Shown here piece by piece: positions 43,434 through 53,594 of a stretch of DNA of 64,000 nucleotides. The notes beneath the pieces were generated by a model that did no database searches, was not told where the DNA came from, and saw nothing but the letters and a program-made list of their open reading frames with translations. Origin of the DNA: Linnemannia hyalina (Eukaryota > Mortierellomycota > Mortierellomycetes > Mortierellales > Mortierellaceae); contig JAHRHY010000002.1 of NCBI GenBank assembly GCA_019671135.1, positions 2,681,501 through 2,745,500 of the forward strand, written 5' to 3'. Position 1 is the first letter of the stretch. The number at the start of each line of letters is the position of its first letter. Both the position numbers and the translations under genes were made by a program.

Positions 43434-45833
43434 CGTTGTTATTGTTGTTGTTGTTGATGTTGATGTCGATGTTGATGTCGTTGTGTTAGTGTTGTTGTCG
43501 ATTATCACATAAGATTGCATGGTAAGCATTATTGGTGAGCAGCCATTATGGTATGTGTCGTTGTGTATATGTATGAAGGGGTGCCAGCTAGCCAACTATC
43601 TAGGCAGTTAGCCAGCCGAAAGAGTACAACTCGCTCCATTTTTTGAGAGCATGCCTGCCGGATAAGCGGATTACGCCATTACCACAGTGGAAGTATCACC
43701 GGGCAAGCTTCGCAAGAGAGAAAGCTGACAGCGTGGACTTTTTATGGTGTGCTCTTTTTTCTGATTTACAACGGAGACGAGCGATTGCCTACCGTTGACG
43801 ACTGGAAGGAAATGAAATGAGGTGGTTGTTTTGCAGGGCTTAAAGGGGAGTTGAAGTAAGGATGGGAATATGCCATCTTGTCCAATTGGTTGCTGCAGTA
43901 CAAATGTTCCTTGTCTTCCTACTAGAGGAGAACGACATACGTTTTGTATCCAGCAAGGATAATAAATAAACAAAGTCGCACGTTATTTTTCCCTTGGTCT
44001 CAAAACTCCAATTTGATCTCGAAACCCCAACTTGATCTCGCTGCCAACGACGGCACTCTTGCTGCATTTTTTTCTTTTTGTCCTTAATGGCTGAGGACCT
44101 TTTACTCCTCACACAAGGACGGCTGTCAACATAAGAAGACGACCAATCAGACGTCGCGTGAGATGGGTATGCAAGGTGGATGGATGGCTCTCTTGTTTAG
44201 TAGGTTTTAATGTTTGTGAACGAAACGAAAAGCAACGAAGAAATTTCAAACACGCAAAGGAAAAAAAAGCGTGCATGTACTTCCTCTCCTTTGCGCGAAT
44301 AAGTTTCGGCTACATTGCAGATACAAAGGACCTTCACTAGCTTTGGAGACTTTGGGTTTGAACAATGTTCCTCTTGGATGATTTTTGAGAAAAGATTAAT
44401 GGTTTGTTTGTACACATGTTCAGAACCTCTTACTGGACTTTTCATTACGCAGCCGTTGCATGTGCGACAAACAAGCCTGAAAAACGGACGACTGAAGATC
44501 TTCGAGATGAAGGGAGAAAGGGGGTCAATTAACTTCACGAGCAAGTGGGTAAACTGGTAAACGTGAAGCGGAAATAAAACATCGAGGAGGAGTGGATCCT
44601 TTAGGCAATTGAAAACCGCACTGCAGGGGTTGCTGGTGCCATTCATACGCGTTTTGGTGAATCTTGTGAGGTGTTGCCTTGAAATAAACCACATCCAATT
44701 GGTCAATTAGGAGGTCGTTGGAGAACATAACATATGGTTCATTACAACGGAAATGAGAAAGGTGGTTGAAAGGAAGGGAAGATTTCCTTTTTTTCAATTG
44801 AGGATGAAGGCAATGAGGGTAAGGGGTGATGATGCAGCAAGCCTTGAAGAGTCTCAGCGAGCATGAACAGTGGATTCAATAATTGTATGGTGTCGTTTGT
44901 GTTTTTGTTTGTTAGGCGTATGATGATTGTATGAACAGGCGCATGTATATGTCACACTTTACCATGTCTTGGTGTCAATGATGTGTCTTGCCATGGCTTG
45001 TGTTCGAGCGCGCTCCCTTTTTCGAGTGTTCTCGCATAAGCATTAGCCAAGTAATAATGGTCCGAGGGATAGCGATGACACCATGAATGGTCTATTTCCA
45101 ATTGAAAGGTGGATGGTGTGTCATTGGTCCATGGTCCTTCCTCTCCTTATCCGTTGGTTGTTTTTTTTATTGCTGTTGTTGTCAATGCTCACTGCCCTCT
45201 GTTGTGTATGTTTTTTTCTTTGTTCTTTCCTCTCGGCTCTCATTTATTTTGTATCCTCTCTCTTCCTTCTCTCGTCTCTCACTTCCTCCCACTCTGTTTC
45301 TCTCTCTCACTCTCTCACCCTCCCTCTTCTTCCCTCTTCTTCTCTTCCATTCCCTTCTTGCTCTCGACTCACAACTTTTTTTCTTACCATCGCCACCTGC
45401 CTTCCCTCACTTTCTCATCCGACTTCCTCTTTCCCTACCTTGTCTCATCCACACGCCCACACTCACACACACACACCATCTCCATTACCCACTTTCTTTT
45501 TGCGACCACTCGTCGTCCTGTTCACATCACCTTTCGTCGTCCATCACTCCTCTTTCGCTACTCCCTCAGCCTGTTCTTGTCCTTGACCAGTGAATCACAA
45601 ACAAACTTTCTTTGTCTCAACCAACCACGCTACACTCCTAACTCTCCCATTCTCACCCTCACTTGCCTCACTTACACTCTCGCTCCTCCTTTCTTTCCTG
45701 TTCCCAACAGACTCCTTCGTCTTCCTACTCTCATCGACTTCCCAAGCCCTTCCCACCTATCCTCACCAAGCTCCTTCCTTTACACACCTCACCCTCACCC
45801 CACTGATACTCTCCCAAAACGACGACATACTCA
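40678..45833. other. Long intergenic region, about 5.2 kb
   Basis: Separates the divergent acyltransferase and G-alpha genes. Contents seen: purine-rich (GA) strip at 40740-40900, a (TTG)n/GTTGATGTC repeat at 43395-43495, and scattered A/T runs. From about 45160 to 45830 a strongly pyrimidine-rich strip on the plus strand leads to the G-alpha start and is probably its promoter/5' UTR. Open frames up to 243 codons in that strip reflect CT composition. No gene or tRNA could be supported. Confidence 0.5.
43391..43495. repeat. (TTG)n microsatellite with degenerate extension
   Basis: Fourteen or so TTG units followed by imperfect GTTGTCGTT/GATGTTGATGTC units. Noncoding. Confidence 0.85.
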
Positions 45834-48800
45834 ATGGTAAGTTACGCCAACAACCACTCACACACTCACACGCATAACAACCTATCTCGATCTTCAGGAC
45901 TATGACCTCCACTTCGCAATTCGATCACAGACCTACAACGGTCGAGGATATAAAAAGAGAGGAAATAGGGGCAAATGTGCAAGGGGAGTGGTGGTTGATC
46001 CGACTACTGTATTCAACAACAGCCAACTTGTCCAGACAACACACACACCCACGCTCCAACCTTTGTTGCACATTCCCATATCCACTGCCCACTCGCGTTC
46101 TTTCTCCTCCTTTCGCCCCTCATGTTGTCGTTTCTTGTTTTACATGCTAAACCTTGTTAAAGGTGCCAGATGATTCAGAAGAAAAAAAAGAGCTTTCCGT
46201 GTTTTGTTTCTTCATTGTGCTTCATGGAGTGCATATACCAAAAGGAAGATAGTGTACAAACAAATGGTGAGCGAAGGGAAGGATCAATCCCTTGGCGTTC
46301 ATCTTCACGAGTGTGCGCGCCTACATCCCTCTTGCTTAATGTACTTTCTTTCTTGGTCTGCTCAGCCAAGTCTAAGCGTATTGTTTTTTTGTTGTTGTTT
46401 GCTCTTTTTGGATGATGGCCTATTTCGTTTGTCGGTAGCCCAGAATGAGTGCTTGCCTCTCTCTCTCTGTCTCTCTCTCTCTCTCTTTGAGAAGTGAAGA
46501 GCATATGGGATACCAGAAGACAAACAAGAAGGGGAAGCGGTTGGTGGACGAGGATGAACAGGATGTGGCGAAGGAGGACAGAAACGATCAGCTGTGGGAA
46601 GAACGACGTTCTATCTCTAACGACCAGCAGCAAAGAAAGAATTCCATTTCTACGCCGTGCCGATCGCGTTGATTTTTGATCACTCCTCGCCCCCATCAAA
46701 CCCAATGGCCTATTCCATCACCAGCCTATCACTCACCTTACCCAAATCTCGTCCTTCAACTAATAATGTCTTTGATCAATGAACGTAGGGTTCCTGTGTC
46801 TCATCACCCTCTGGAGAGGCACAAAGCAAGAAAATCGACCTCGCCCTCAAGGCCGATGAGCGGAGGCGCAAACTCGAGGTCAAGCTGCTTTTACTAGGTA
46901 AGGACACATTTCCTCAAGACAAGCATTGCATCGTGTACATGTATCAGTCGAAACATATAACAGGGGTGCAGTTAAGCAAGGAGTACACTTGTCACATATT
47001 TTTTTTTGTTTCCACTTTTACATCCCTCACTCCCTCGATCTCTTTTTTTCTTCCTTCTCGTCGACATCTATTTTTTCTGTCGTCTATTCATCTTTGCCCC
47101 CTTCATTTCCTCTCTCTCCGCTTTTTCCTGCAGGTCGCTCCTGCTCCACATCTATTATTTTTATTTCTTTGATCCGTTTGTTCCGTTTATTTTGGGGGGA
47201 CAAAAACAAACAGAAGCTGTCGGGAAAGGAAGGCTAAAGCGGGAATCCGCGCAAACAAATCAACTTCTCTCAGCGGATAGAACCAATTTGGCTGAGTGCT
47301 ATTGCAGGTTGGGAGCAGTTTGTCTTTTTTCCTTCCCTTGCGTCTTCATCTCCACTTGAAAGGAGGAAAAAATTGCTCATTATTATTTCCCTTGGGATGA
47401 AAGAGGGTAGGACGTTACATCTCGAAAATGGAAATGAGGCTATGAGATGCTGCTCGAGTTGCTGTTGATTGTGATGACCATGGAAACCATCGGGAAGAGA
47501 ACAATCACACAACAAAACAACAATGAGCTGGAGTTTTTTTTTTAATTCTGTTCTGTCACACAAAAAGCGTAATCTCGTTGAACTAAGAACCGAGAAAAAA
47601 AAACCAAAAAGGACAGAAAAGCAGTTTGCCAACAAGACGCTCCTTGTTCAAACTATGCGGGCGAGAATGGCAAAAGGCTGGGCTGTTGTGGGAGAGGCGC
47701 GGGGGTTGAAAAGAAGGAATGGAGCGTTCTTTTTTTTTTTTATTTGACTCCATGATCCAATGACAGGAAAACCAAGGCGCATGGCTAAGCACAGCAATGG
47801 GGGGAGGGTCATGCAGACAGGAGGAAAAGAGGCGATGCACACCATTCTAGAATCAAAAAAGGAAAACTTTTTTTTGCTCTTGTCGCATTTTCTCAGCAAC
47901 AGAGAAAGACGCCGCGTTCGATTCCAATGTTGTTATTTTTTTTTTTTTTTTTTTGGGGGGGGGGGGGGTGGGGGTGTCGAGAAAAAGATGAGAGGACGGC
48001 AGGGAGATCCGGTTTTTTTTTCATTTGATGAATGCAAGATGCAAACACAAACAAACAGGCAATAAGCATTATTACGAGGAAGAGTTTGAATCTGCGCTAC
48101 TTGAGCGCTTGCATGGGATGTCGACTCTTCATGAACAGCAACACAAATAACGAGAGCCCTTGTATTCTTTTTGCCAAGCCGAATTCGTGTAATGGAAGCT
48201 TGCTGTTTTTTTGGTGGTACTCATGTGTGTATTCCGCTTTCTCTCGCTGTTGACCTACAACGACAATTGCCATACTCCCACGTGTGGATGGCGTGTATCT
48301 AATTGCAAAGTGTGCGTGTGTGTATTTTTTATGGGCGAACGGTCGACTCTTATTTTAAATTTCGTAGTAGGCGTGTTGATAGATTATTCACTCTCGTGGC
48401 ATGCACGAGGATGAGCCAAACGGCAGGAGAATCAACATCAACAAAGACCGAGCGAAAAACAAACCGAGGGCGTCGGAAAGGCTCAACACGTCTCTTCAAC
48501 TCTGACGGACAAACAAACAAAAAAGCAGTTCACGCTTACATATCTTCGCGCGAGCATTCGCTAATGCAGCCCTCATTACTTTTCAATTTCAAATGAATAG
48601 GTGCTGGAGAGGCAGGAAAGACGACGGTTATCAAGCAGATGAAGTTGCTCCACGCGTCTGGGTTCTCGATCCCTGAGCGGGAGGTATTTCGCGCTTTTAT
48701 CTTTAGCAACTTGGTTGGATCGATGCAGTCGATCCTCTCTGCCATGGACGACCACGGCATCCCACTTTCCAACCCTGACAACGAGGTAAAAAAGAAGAAC

Positions 48801-49095
48801 TTGGGATTAAATAATTGGATCATGTCGTGTTGGTTTTATGCTCCCAAAGTCCCACAGCCCTCGTGACTCCCTGACTGACACTTTCTCTTTTTTCCTTCTA
48901 TGAATTGTTTTTGGATGATGTAGCGATATTTGCCAGTATTCGCAACAAACCCACGGGTGGCCAACGGAACGCCATTCCCACCACAGTACCAGCCGGCTCT
49001 CAAGGCTCTCTGGATGGACGGTGCTATCCAAAAAGCCTACCGCTTGGGCCACACCTATGCATTAGCCGATAACGTTCACTAGTAAGTTCTCCTTT

Positions 49096-49128
<33 letters not shown>

Positions 49129-50093
49129 GGCTTTTTGGTGCTTCGATTTCTGTAGAAATTTTGCTAATCATCCAAACTCTTTTCCTCACCTTTTCTTCTT
49201 TTGCTGGTTGACTTTATTTTGGACAAAGCTTCTTCAATTCGGTGGATCGGATCTATGAACATGGATATTTGCCAGACGATTCTGATATCCTGAGGTGTCG
49301 TGTCAAGTCGACGGGTATTACTGAGACGACCTTCCATATCGGCAGCCTCACCTACAGGTATTGAACTTCTACATACTCGTTGGATCGTACGAATGACATG
49401 CGATGAGAGTGTGAAATGCAGCCTCAGCAACATCAGAACTAACACTCGTCGCTTCTTTATTTTTGTTGTGTATGACATAGGATGTTTGATGTGGGTGGAC
49501 AAAGAAGTGAACGCAAGAAGTGGATCCATTGCTTCGAGGGTGTCACAGCGGTGCTATTCATGGCGGCCATCAGTGGATACGACCAATGTCTTGTCGAAGA
49601 CAAGGACGCCGTAAGTTCCTCTCTTTTTTTTTTGTTTTCAAACTTGATAGATATCTCGTCACACCTTTTCGTCTTCACCCCATTCACCATACATACTAAT
49701 TTCCTACCAACCTACCTACCTACCGTCACCACGACCTCCACATAATAGAACCAAATGCAAGAGGCAATGATGTTATTCGACCAGGTTTGCAACTCGCAAT
49801 GGTTCACGGACACATCCATCATCCTCTTCCTCAACAAGACCGACATTTTCCGGGAAAAACTCCACTACTCTCGCGTAAAAGATTATTTCCCGGATTATGA
49901 GGGACCAGATACAGGTGTGGAGGAGGCGACAGAGTTTTTCAGGAAACGGTTTATTCGGTTGAACCGGAGTGAGCATAAGGAGGTGTATGTGCATTATTCG
50001 GATGCGACAGATACAGATCAGTTGAGGAATGTCATGAATTCTGTGAATGATATTATCTTGGGGAGGAATGTGCGGTCGGCACTTGCTCTCTGA
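45834..50093 (+). CDS. Heterotrimeric G-protein alpha subunit (divergent)
   Basis: Seven exons: 45834-45836 (ATG only), 46789-46897, 48601-48785, 48924-49081, 49229-49357, 49481-49610, 49749-50093, giving 352 residues, the normal length. Exon 2 opens GSCVSS, which joined to ATG gives MGSCVSS, the classic myristoylation/palmitoylation start. G1 is GAGEAGKTT (restored across the 1703-bp intron 2). [12 protein letters not shown] carries the switch I Arg, [14 protein letters not shown] is G3/switch II, FLNKTD is G4, and SDATDT is G5. Usual G1 is GAGESGKST, so Ser to Ala and Ser to Thr changes are present, and the tail reads NVRSALAL. It should couple a seven-helix receptor to cAMP or MAPK signalling. 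Exon 1 is the weakest part: an alternative ATG/GTGAGC at 46263 fits equally in phase. Confidence 0.9.
46898..48600 (+). other. Very long intron 2 of the G-alpha gene (1703 bp)
   Basis: Begins GTAAGG and ends AATAG, splitting the first glycine codon of the P-loop. It contains a T19-G14 tract (47936-47968) and CT-rich stretches (46985-47150). Protein homology is continuous across it, so no coding exon is missing. Confidence 0.8.
47936..47976 (+). repeat. T19-G14 homopolymer junction in an intron
   Basis: Nineteen T (47936-47954) pass directly into fourteen G (47955-47968), then TGGGGGTG. The G part could form a quadruplex. Length may be inexact because homopolymers are prone to sequencing error. 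Confidence 0.85.
49100..49128 (+). repeat. T29 homopolymer in G-alpha intron 4
   Basis: Uninterrupted run of 29 T within the 147-bp intron 49082-49228. It lies mid-intron, well upstream of the acceptor. Confidence 0.9.
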
Positions 50094-50545
50094 TCTGAAG
50101 CATCGGAGTATGTCGTGGATGAGGAAGGGATGGAGAAGGAAAGGAGATGAGGATGAATGGAGGAGCAAAAGATATACTATCCCCCAAATAATTAGTAAAT
50201 AATAACGCCACCAAATATCGCGATTTGTATCGTGCATCAAGTTCCTCGTCTAATGTTGTTTCTGTTCAACCTTTTTTCCTCCAAGAATACAGATATGTTT
50301 CTAATTCATGGAATTTCCATTCAAGAACGAGGCGAAAAGAATGAACAGACCTGACAAAACCGTACTAAAAGCGAACATCACAGTACAAGGCAAGAACTGC
50401 ACTAATCAAAAGTGTGGGGTATTATTGGAAAGTTGTTGTTTTGTGGATAAGAAAATATAGTAGCTAAAGGTATCTCCTATCTCTTTTGCTTTGGCTGTGT
50501 AAACAACCAGCCACGACAGAGAGGCGGAAAATAAATAACACCAAA
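50094..50545. other. Intergenic, 452 bp, between convergent genes
   Basis: 3' flanks of the G-alpha gene and the orphan membrane-protein gene. AATAAT near 50200 could be a polyadenylation element. No gene seen. Confidence 0.45.
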
Positions 50546-52241
50546 TCATCCTTGTTTCGTTTCCTTGTTGCCACTAGGCGGCTTGGTTGCATTCGTTGTC
50601 GAGAAAGGCCCAGTGCCAGATCCAGATCCAGAAGACGCCGAAGCCTGGTCTGGGATCGTTGTATCCTCTGCATCCTGCTCATCTCCAAACGCCGACTTCT
50701 CTGCCCCAACAAACGATCCTCTTGGAGAATTCTCATTCGAGACCAAGAATGGGTTGTATGAACTTGGCTTTTCCCCATCTGCTCCTGCTGCTCCTGTAGC
50801 CGAGGCTGTATTCGTCCCGTTGTTTCCTGTAGTGTTGGCTGACACTGCTGACGGTTGTGACGTGGGGACAGCAGTTGCATCGTATGATGGTGGCAACAGC
50901 CCTCCATCCTGAAGATTCGACGTAGCGGCGGGTGGAAGTGCAGGCAGAGCAGCAGCGGCGGCGGCAGATATTGCAGCTGCCTCGACCTGCTGTGGTGTAA
51001 GGGCGGGGGACGATGTTGGTGGTGGGCCCTGAGGTGGAGGATAGAGCGCGCCGGCAGGTGCTGGAGGATAATGAGTAAGAGCTGGATGAGCAACTGGATA
51101 TGGATACACAGGTCCTGCTCCAGGCGTTGGTGGTCCACCAGGTTGCTCGCTGCGGAAAGAATACATCCCGATCTCCTCTGCTGCTGGTCCTGTAACCCGC
51201 TCGTCCCTACGATGCATTCCATACGACGGCAGCTCTCCATCGGTTTCATCTGTGATATATATCAAAAATTAGTGCGATAGGAACAAATGGTTAATTGAGA
51301 GCCAGCCAGCATGGCCTGAAAAACAGGAGCAGTTAGAGATAATTACCTGGTCGTCGGTTGACACCGCCTCGACTGCTATAAAGAGCTGGATTCTCGCTCG
51401 GGTGCAGACCGGTCTGAGCATAGTACTGCATCTGTTGTTGTCTCAACTTCTGGCGGCGATACCACATGTAGACAAACATCAGGCAGATCAGGAACAGACT
51501 GGCTAGGAGATAAACTCTTGCCGACCGTTGAAGATACGAGCCCGACGTTCCATCGCTATAGATGTTGCCCTTGCCAGCTCCAACACTCTCACAGGTGCCT
51601 CTGAAGGTTCCATTAGGTTCTTGTTTAGATGGAAAGTTTCCTTGACAACGGTTCTGATCGTTATCATAAGATCCATCGGAGGCAATATGCCATAATCGAC
51701 ACTGACTGGAGGCTTCACAGGGCTGACTAATGGCCTTGACAGGCTGACACGTTCCTGGCAGAGATCCCTGTGCATTGAGGGGCGCTTTGATACCTCCGTA
51801 TGGCGTAGGGTCGGGCAATTGAGCGGTAGGTTGGCAGTAAAAGTTTTCGGCGCAGTTGCCCCTGTACTGCATAAGTGAGGTTGGATACCCCCCGTCGATA
51901 TAGGTCGTAAAGAGTGCCCCGCCTTGGTCAATGCGAAGGATATCATTAGCAACGCTGGTGAAGAGAGGGTTGGCAGGGATGGGTATGGTGGTGCAATTGG
52001 CCCCTTGAGTCTGGTTGGTTAGGGACCCTGTGTAGCGAAGGGAAGGGTATTGGCTGGAAAAGTACCATCCTGGAGGGTTGGGATTAGCAAGGGTATTATT
52101 GGTGTCTGGTGGGGGGTAGGTGTCTGGTGGTGTGAAGGGTTGGCAGAGTTTTCCTGTGGAGTAGAGGAAGCAGGTTTCTGTTGAGGCGCACTCTCTGCAG
52201 TTGTCCTTGTTGTTAGTTGGGGGAGGATTGAATGTCGACAT
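50546..52241 (-). CDS. Orphan single-pass membrane protein, Cys-rich outside, PY motifs inside
   Basis: Two exons: 52241-51347 and 51249-50546 (532 residues). Residues 1-240 contain about a dozen Cys (CRECASTETC, NCAENFYC, CEASSQC) and several Asn-X-Ser/Thr sites, as in an extracellular or lumenal domain. One hydrophobic helix (VYLLASLFLICLMFVYMWY, about 244-262) is followed by RRQKLRQQQ, a typical stop-transfer. The tail is Pro/Ala/Ser-rich and carries LPSYG and LPPSYDA, which look like ligands for WW domains of Rsp5/Nedd4 ubiquitin ligases. No cleavable signal peptide is seen at MSTFNPPP, so it could be an N-out protein, or a 5' exon may have been missed. I do not recognise a family. Confidence 0.75.
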
Positions 52242-53594
52242 TGTGATGTAGTAGGAGTGGAAGAGGAGAGAGTAATCCGCCGGTCAGAGGTGTATTGTTG
52301 CGTTGCAGGTGTGAGAGTGTAAGTGTGTGAAAGTGAAGGAGTGAGAATGGAATGGAGAGTATGGGAGTGCGATTGAGGAGATTAAGATTTACAAGGGGAG
52401 TGAGAATGGATGAAAAGAATGTCGGAAGGCGAGGGACAGGGAGAGCGGAAAAGCAAAAGAGAAAGACGAAAGGTGCACACTTGTCCAGTCGGAAAGAAGA
52501 AGCGTGATGGAGATGAAGGAAGGAAGGAAGGAAGAGATCCCTTGGTGAAGAAGTGAGCACAGAGTGTGAGAGTGCGCAACCACCACGCTGCAGCAGGCAC
52601 CTTGTCCTCTCCCTTCCTGCCCTTACCAGCCACCCCTTGACCCCTGAGCATTATTTGCCCTTTGACCTGTCATCCGCCCTGTCCTCTAGTCCATGTTTTG
52701 TTTTGTGTTTGCAGTTTGCTTTCGCTCGTTCGTCTTCCCAACGAACATGTATCTCCAGCGCATTCGCCATTCAATTGGCCACGCAACCAACTAGACAGAC
52801 CGAAATATTCGATTGCTCTCCTTTTTTTTTTTGTTGGGATGGGAGTGATGGTGATACAGCAACAGAAGGGCTTGTCTTTCTTTTCGTTTCCCAGCCTTCT
52901 CGTTCTCTTCAGCCAGCCAGTCCTTCAGATGACGACAATGGTGATCGGGTTTCTACCTCCTCCTCCCCTTTTTATTTCTCTAGATGGGGACACTTTGTAC
53001 CTTCCTCGACATATCCGCCAGGCAGTCAAAAAAAAGGCACCTTCTTCCTTCTTCGCACATTCACATACCATATGTACTGTACAGTAAGACGAAAAGCGAA
53101 GAAAAAAAAAAGCAACAGCCCGTTGGTGGTGTGCCCATGTACGTCCCTCTCCATCCCTGTCCCTGTCTGAGATGAAATCCTCACCGCCGACAGATGGTGG
53201 GCTGAAGTGTGAGGAGAAAGAGTCGGATGCAGGAAAGGGAAGAAAAAAGGGTCTACTTGCTGCAAGGTTAGGTGGCTTAGTAGAAGACAGGGTCCACACT
53301 TTACAACCTTGCTAGATAGCAAGCTTGAGGTAGAGATAGAAAGACGGCAGCCTTTTTAAATAATAAACGGAGGTGGTTTAGGGTAATAAGAAGAAAAGTC
53401 TATGTAAGGGTCTACTATGGGAATAGTGTGAGGGGTTCGTAACAAGAATCAATAAAAAGGATGAGTTTTTGTGGTATGCAAAAAGGAAGAGGAGAACGAC
53501 TTGAAAGATAAAAAAAACAGCAACAGGTATGAAGAGAAAAGAATGAGAGAGATGGATGAAAGAAAAAAGAAAGGTGGAGGGGAGAGAGAGGATG
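52242..53594. other. Intergenic, about 1.35 kb
   Basis: Upstream region of the orphan membrane-protein gene and 3' flank of the fucosyltransferase-like gene. GA-rich sequence occurs at 52250-52560 and AT-rich homopolymers after 53080. An open frame at 52553-53170 has CT-derived composition and no recognisable protein. No gene supported. Confidence 0.5.

Noticed and set aside
43391..43495. TTG repeat considered as a CRISPR-like or minisatellite array
   Set aside because: Simple trinucleotide microsatellite without unique spacers, in a eukaryotic genome.
44197..44706. 169-codon minus-strand frame in the 5-kb gap
   Set aside because: No domain-like segment, no supporting neighbours, and AT-rich composition; likely chance.
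45083..45840. Three overlapping plus-strand frames of 167-243 codons before G-alpha
   Set aside because: All are Ser/Leu/Pro/Phe runs forced by CT-rich DNA. Open in all frames at once, so not selected coding sequence.
52553..53170. 205-codon plus-strand frame
   Set aside because: Composition follows CT-rich and T-run DNA. No homologous-looking segment or splice logic.
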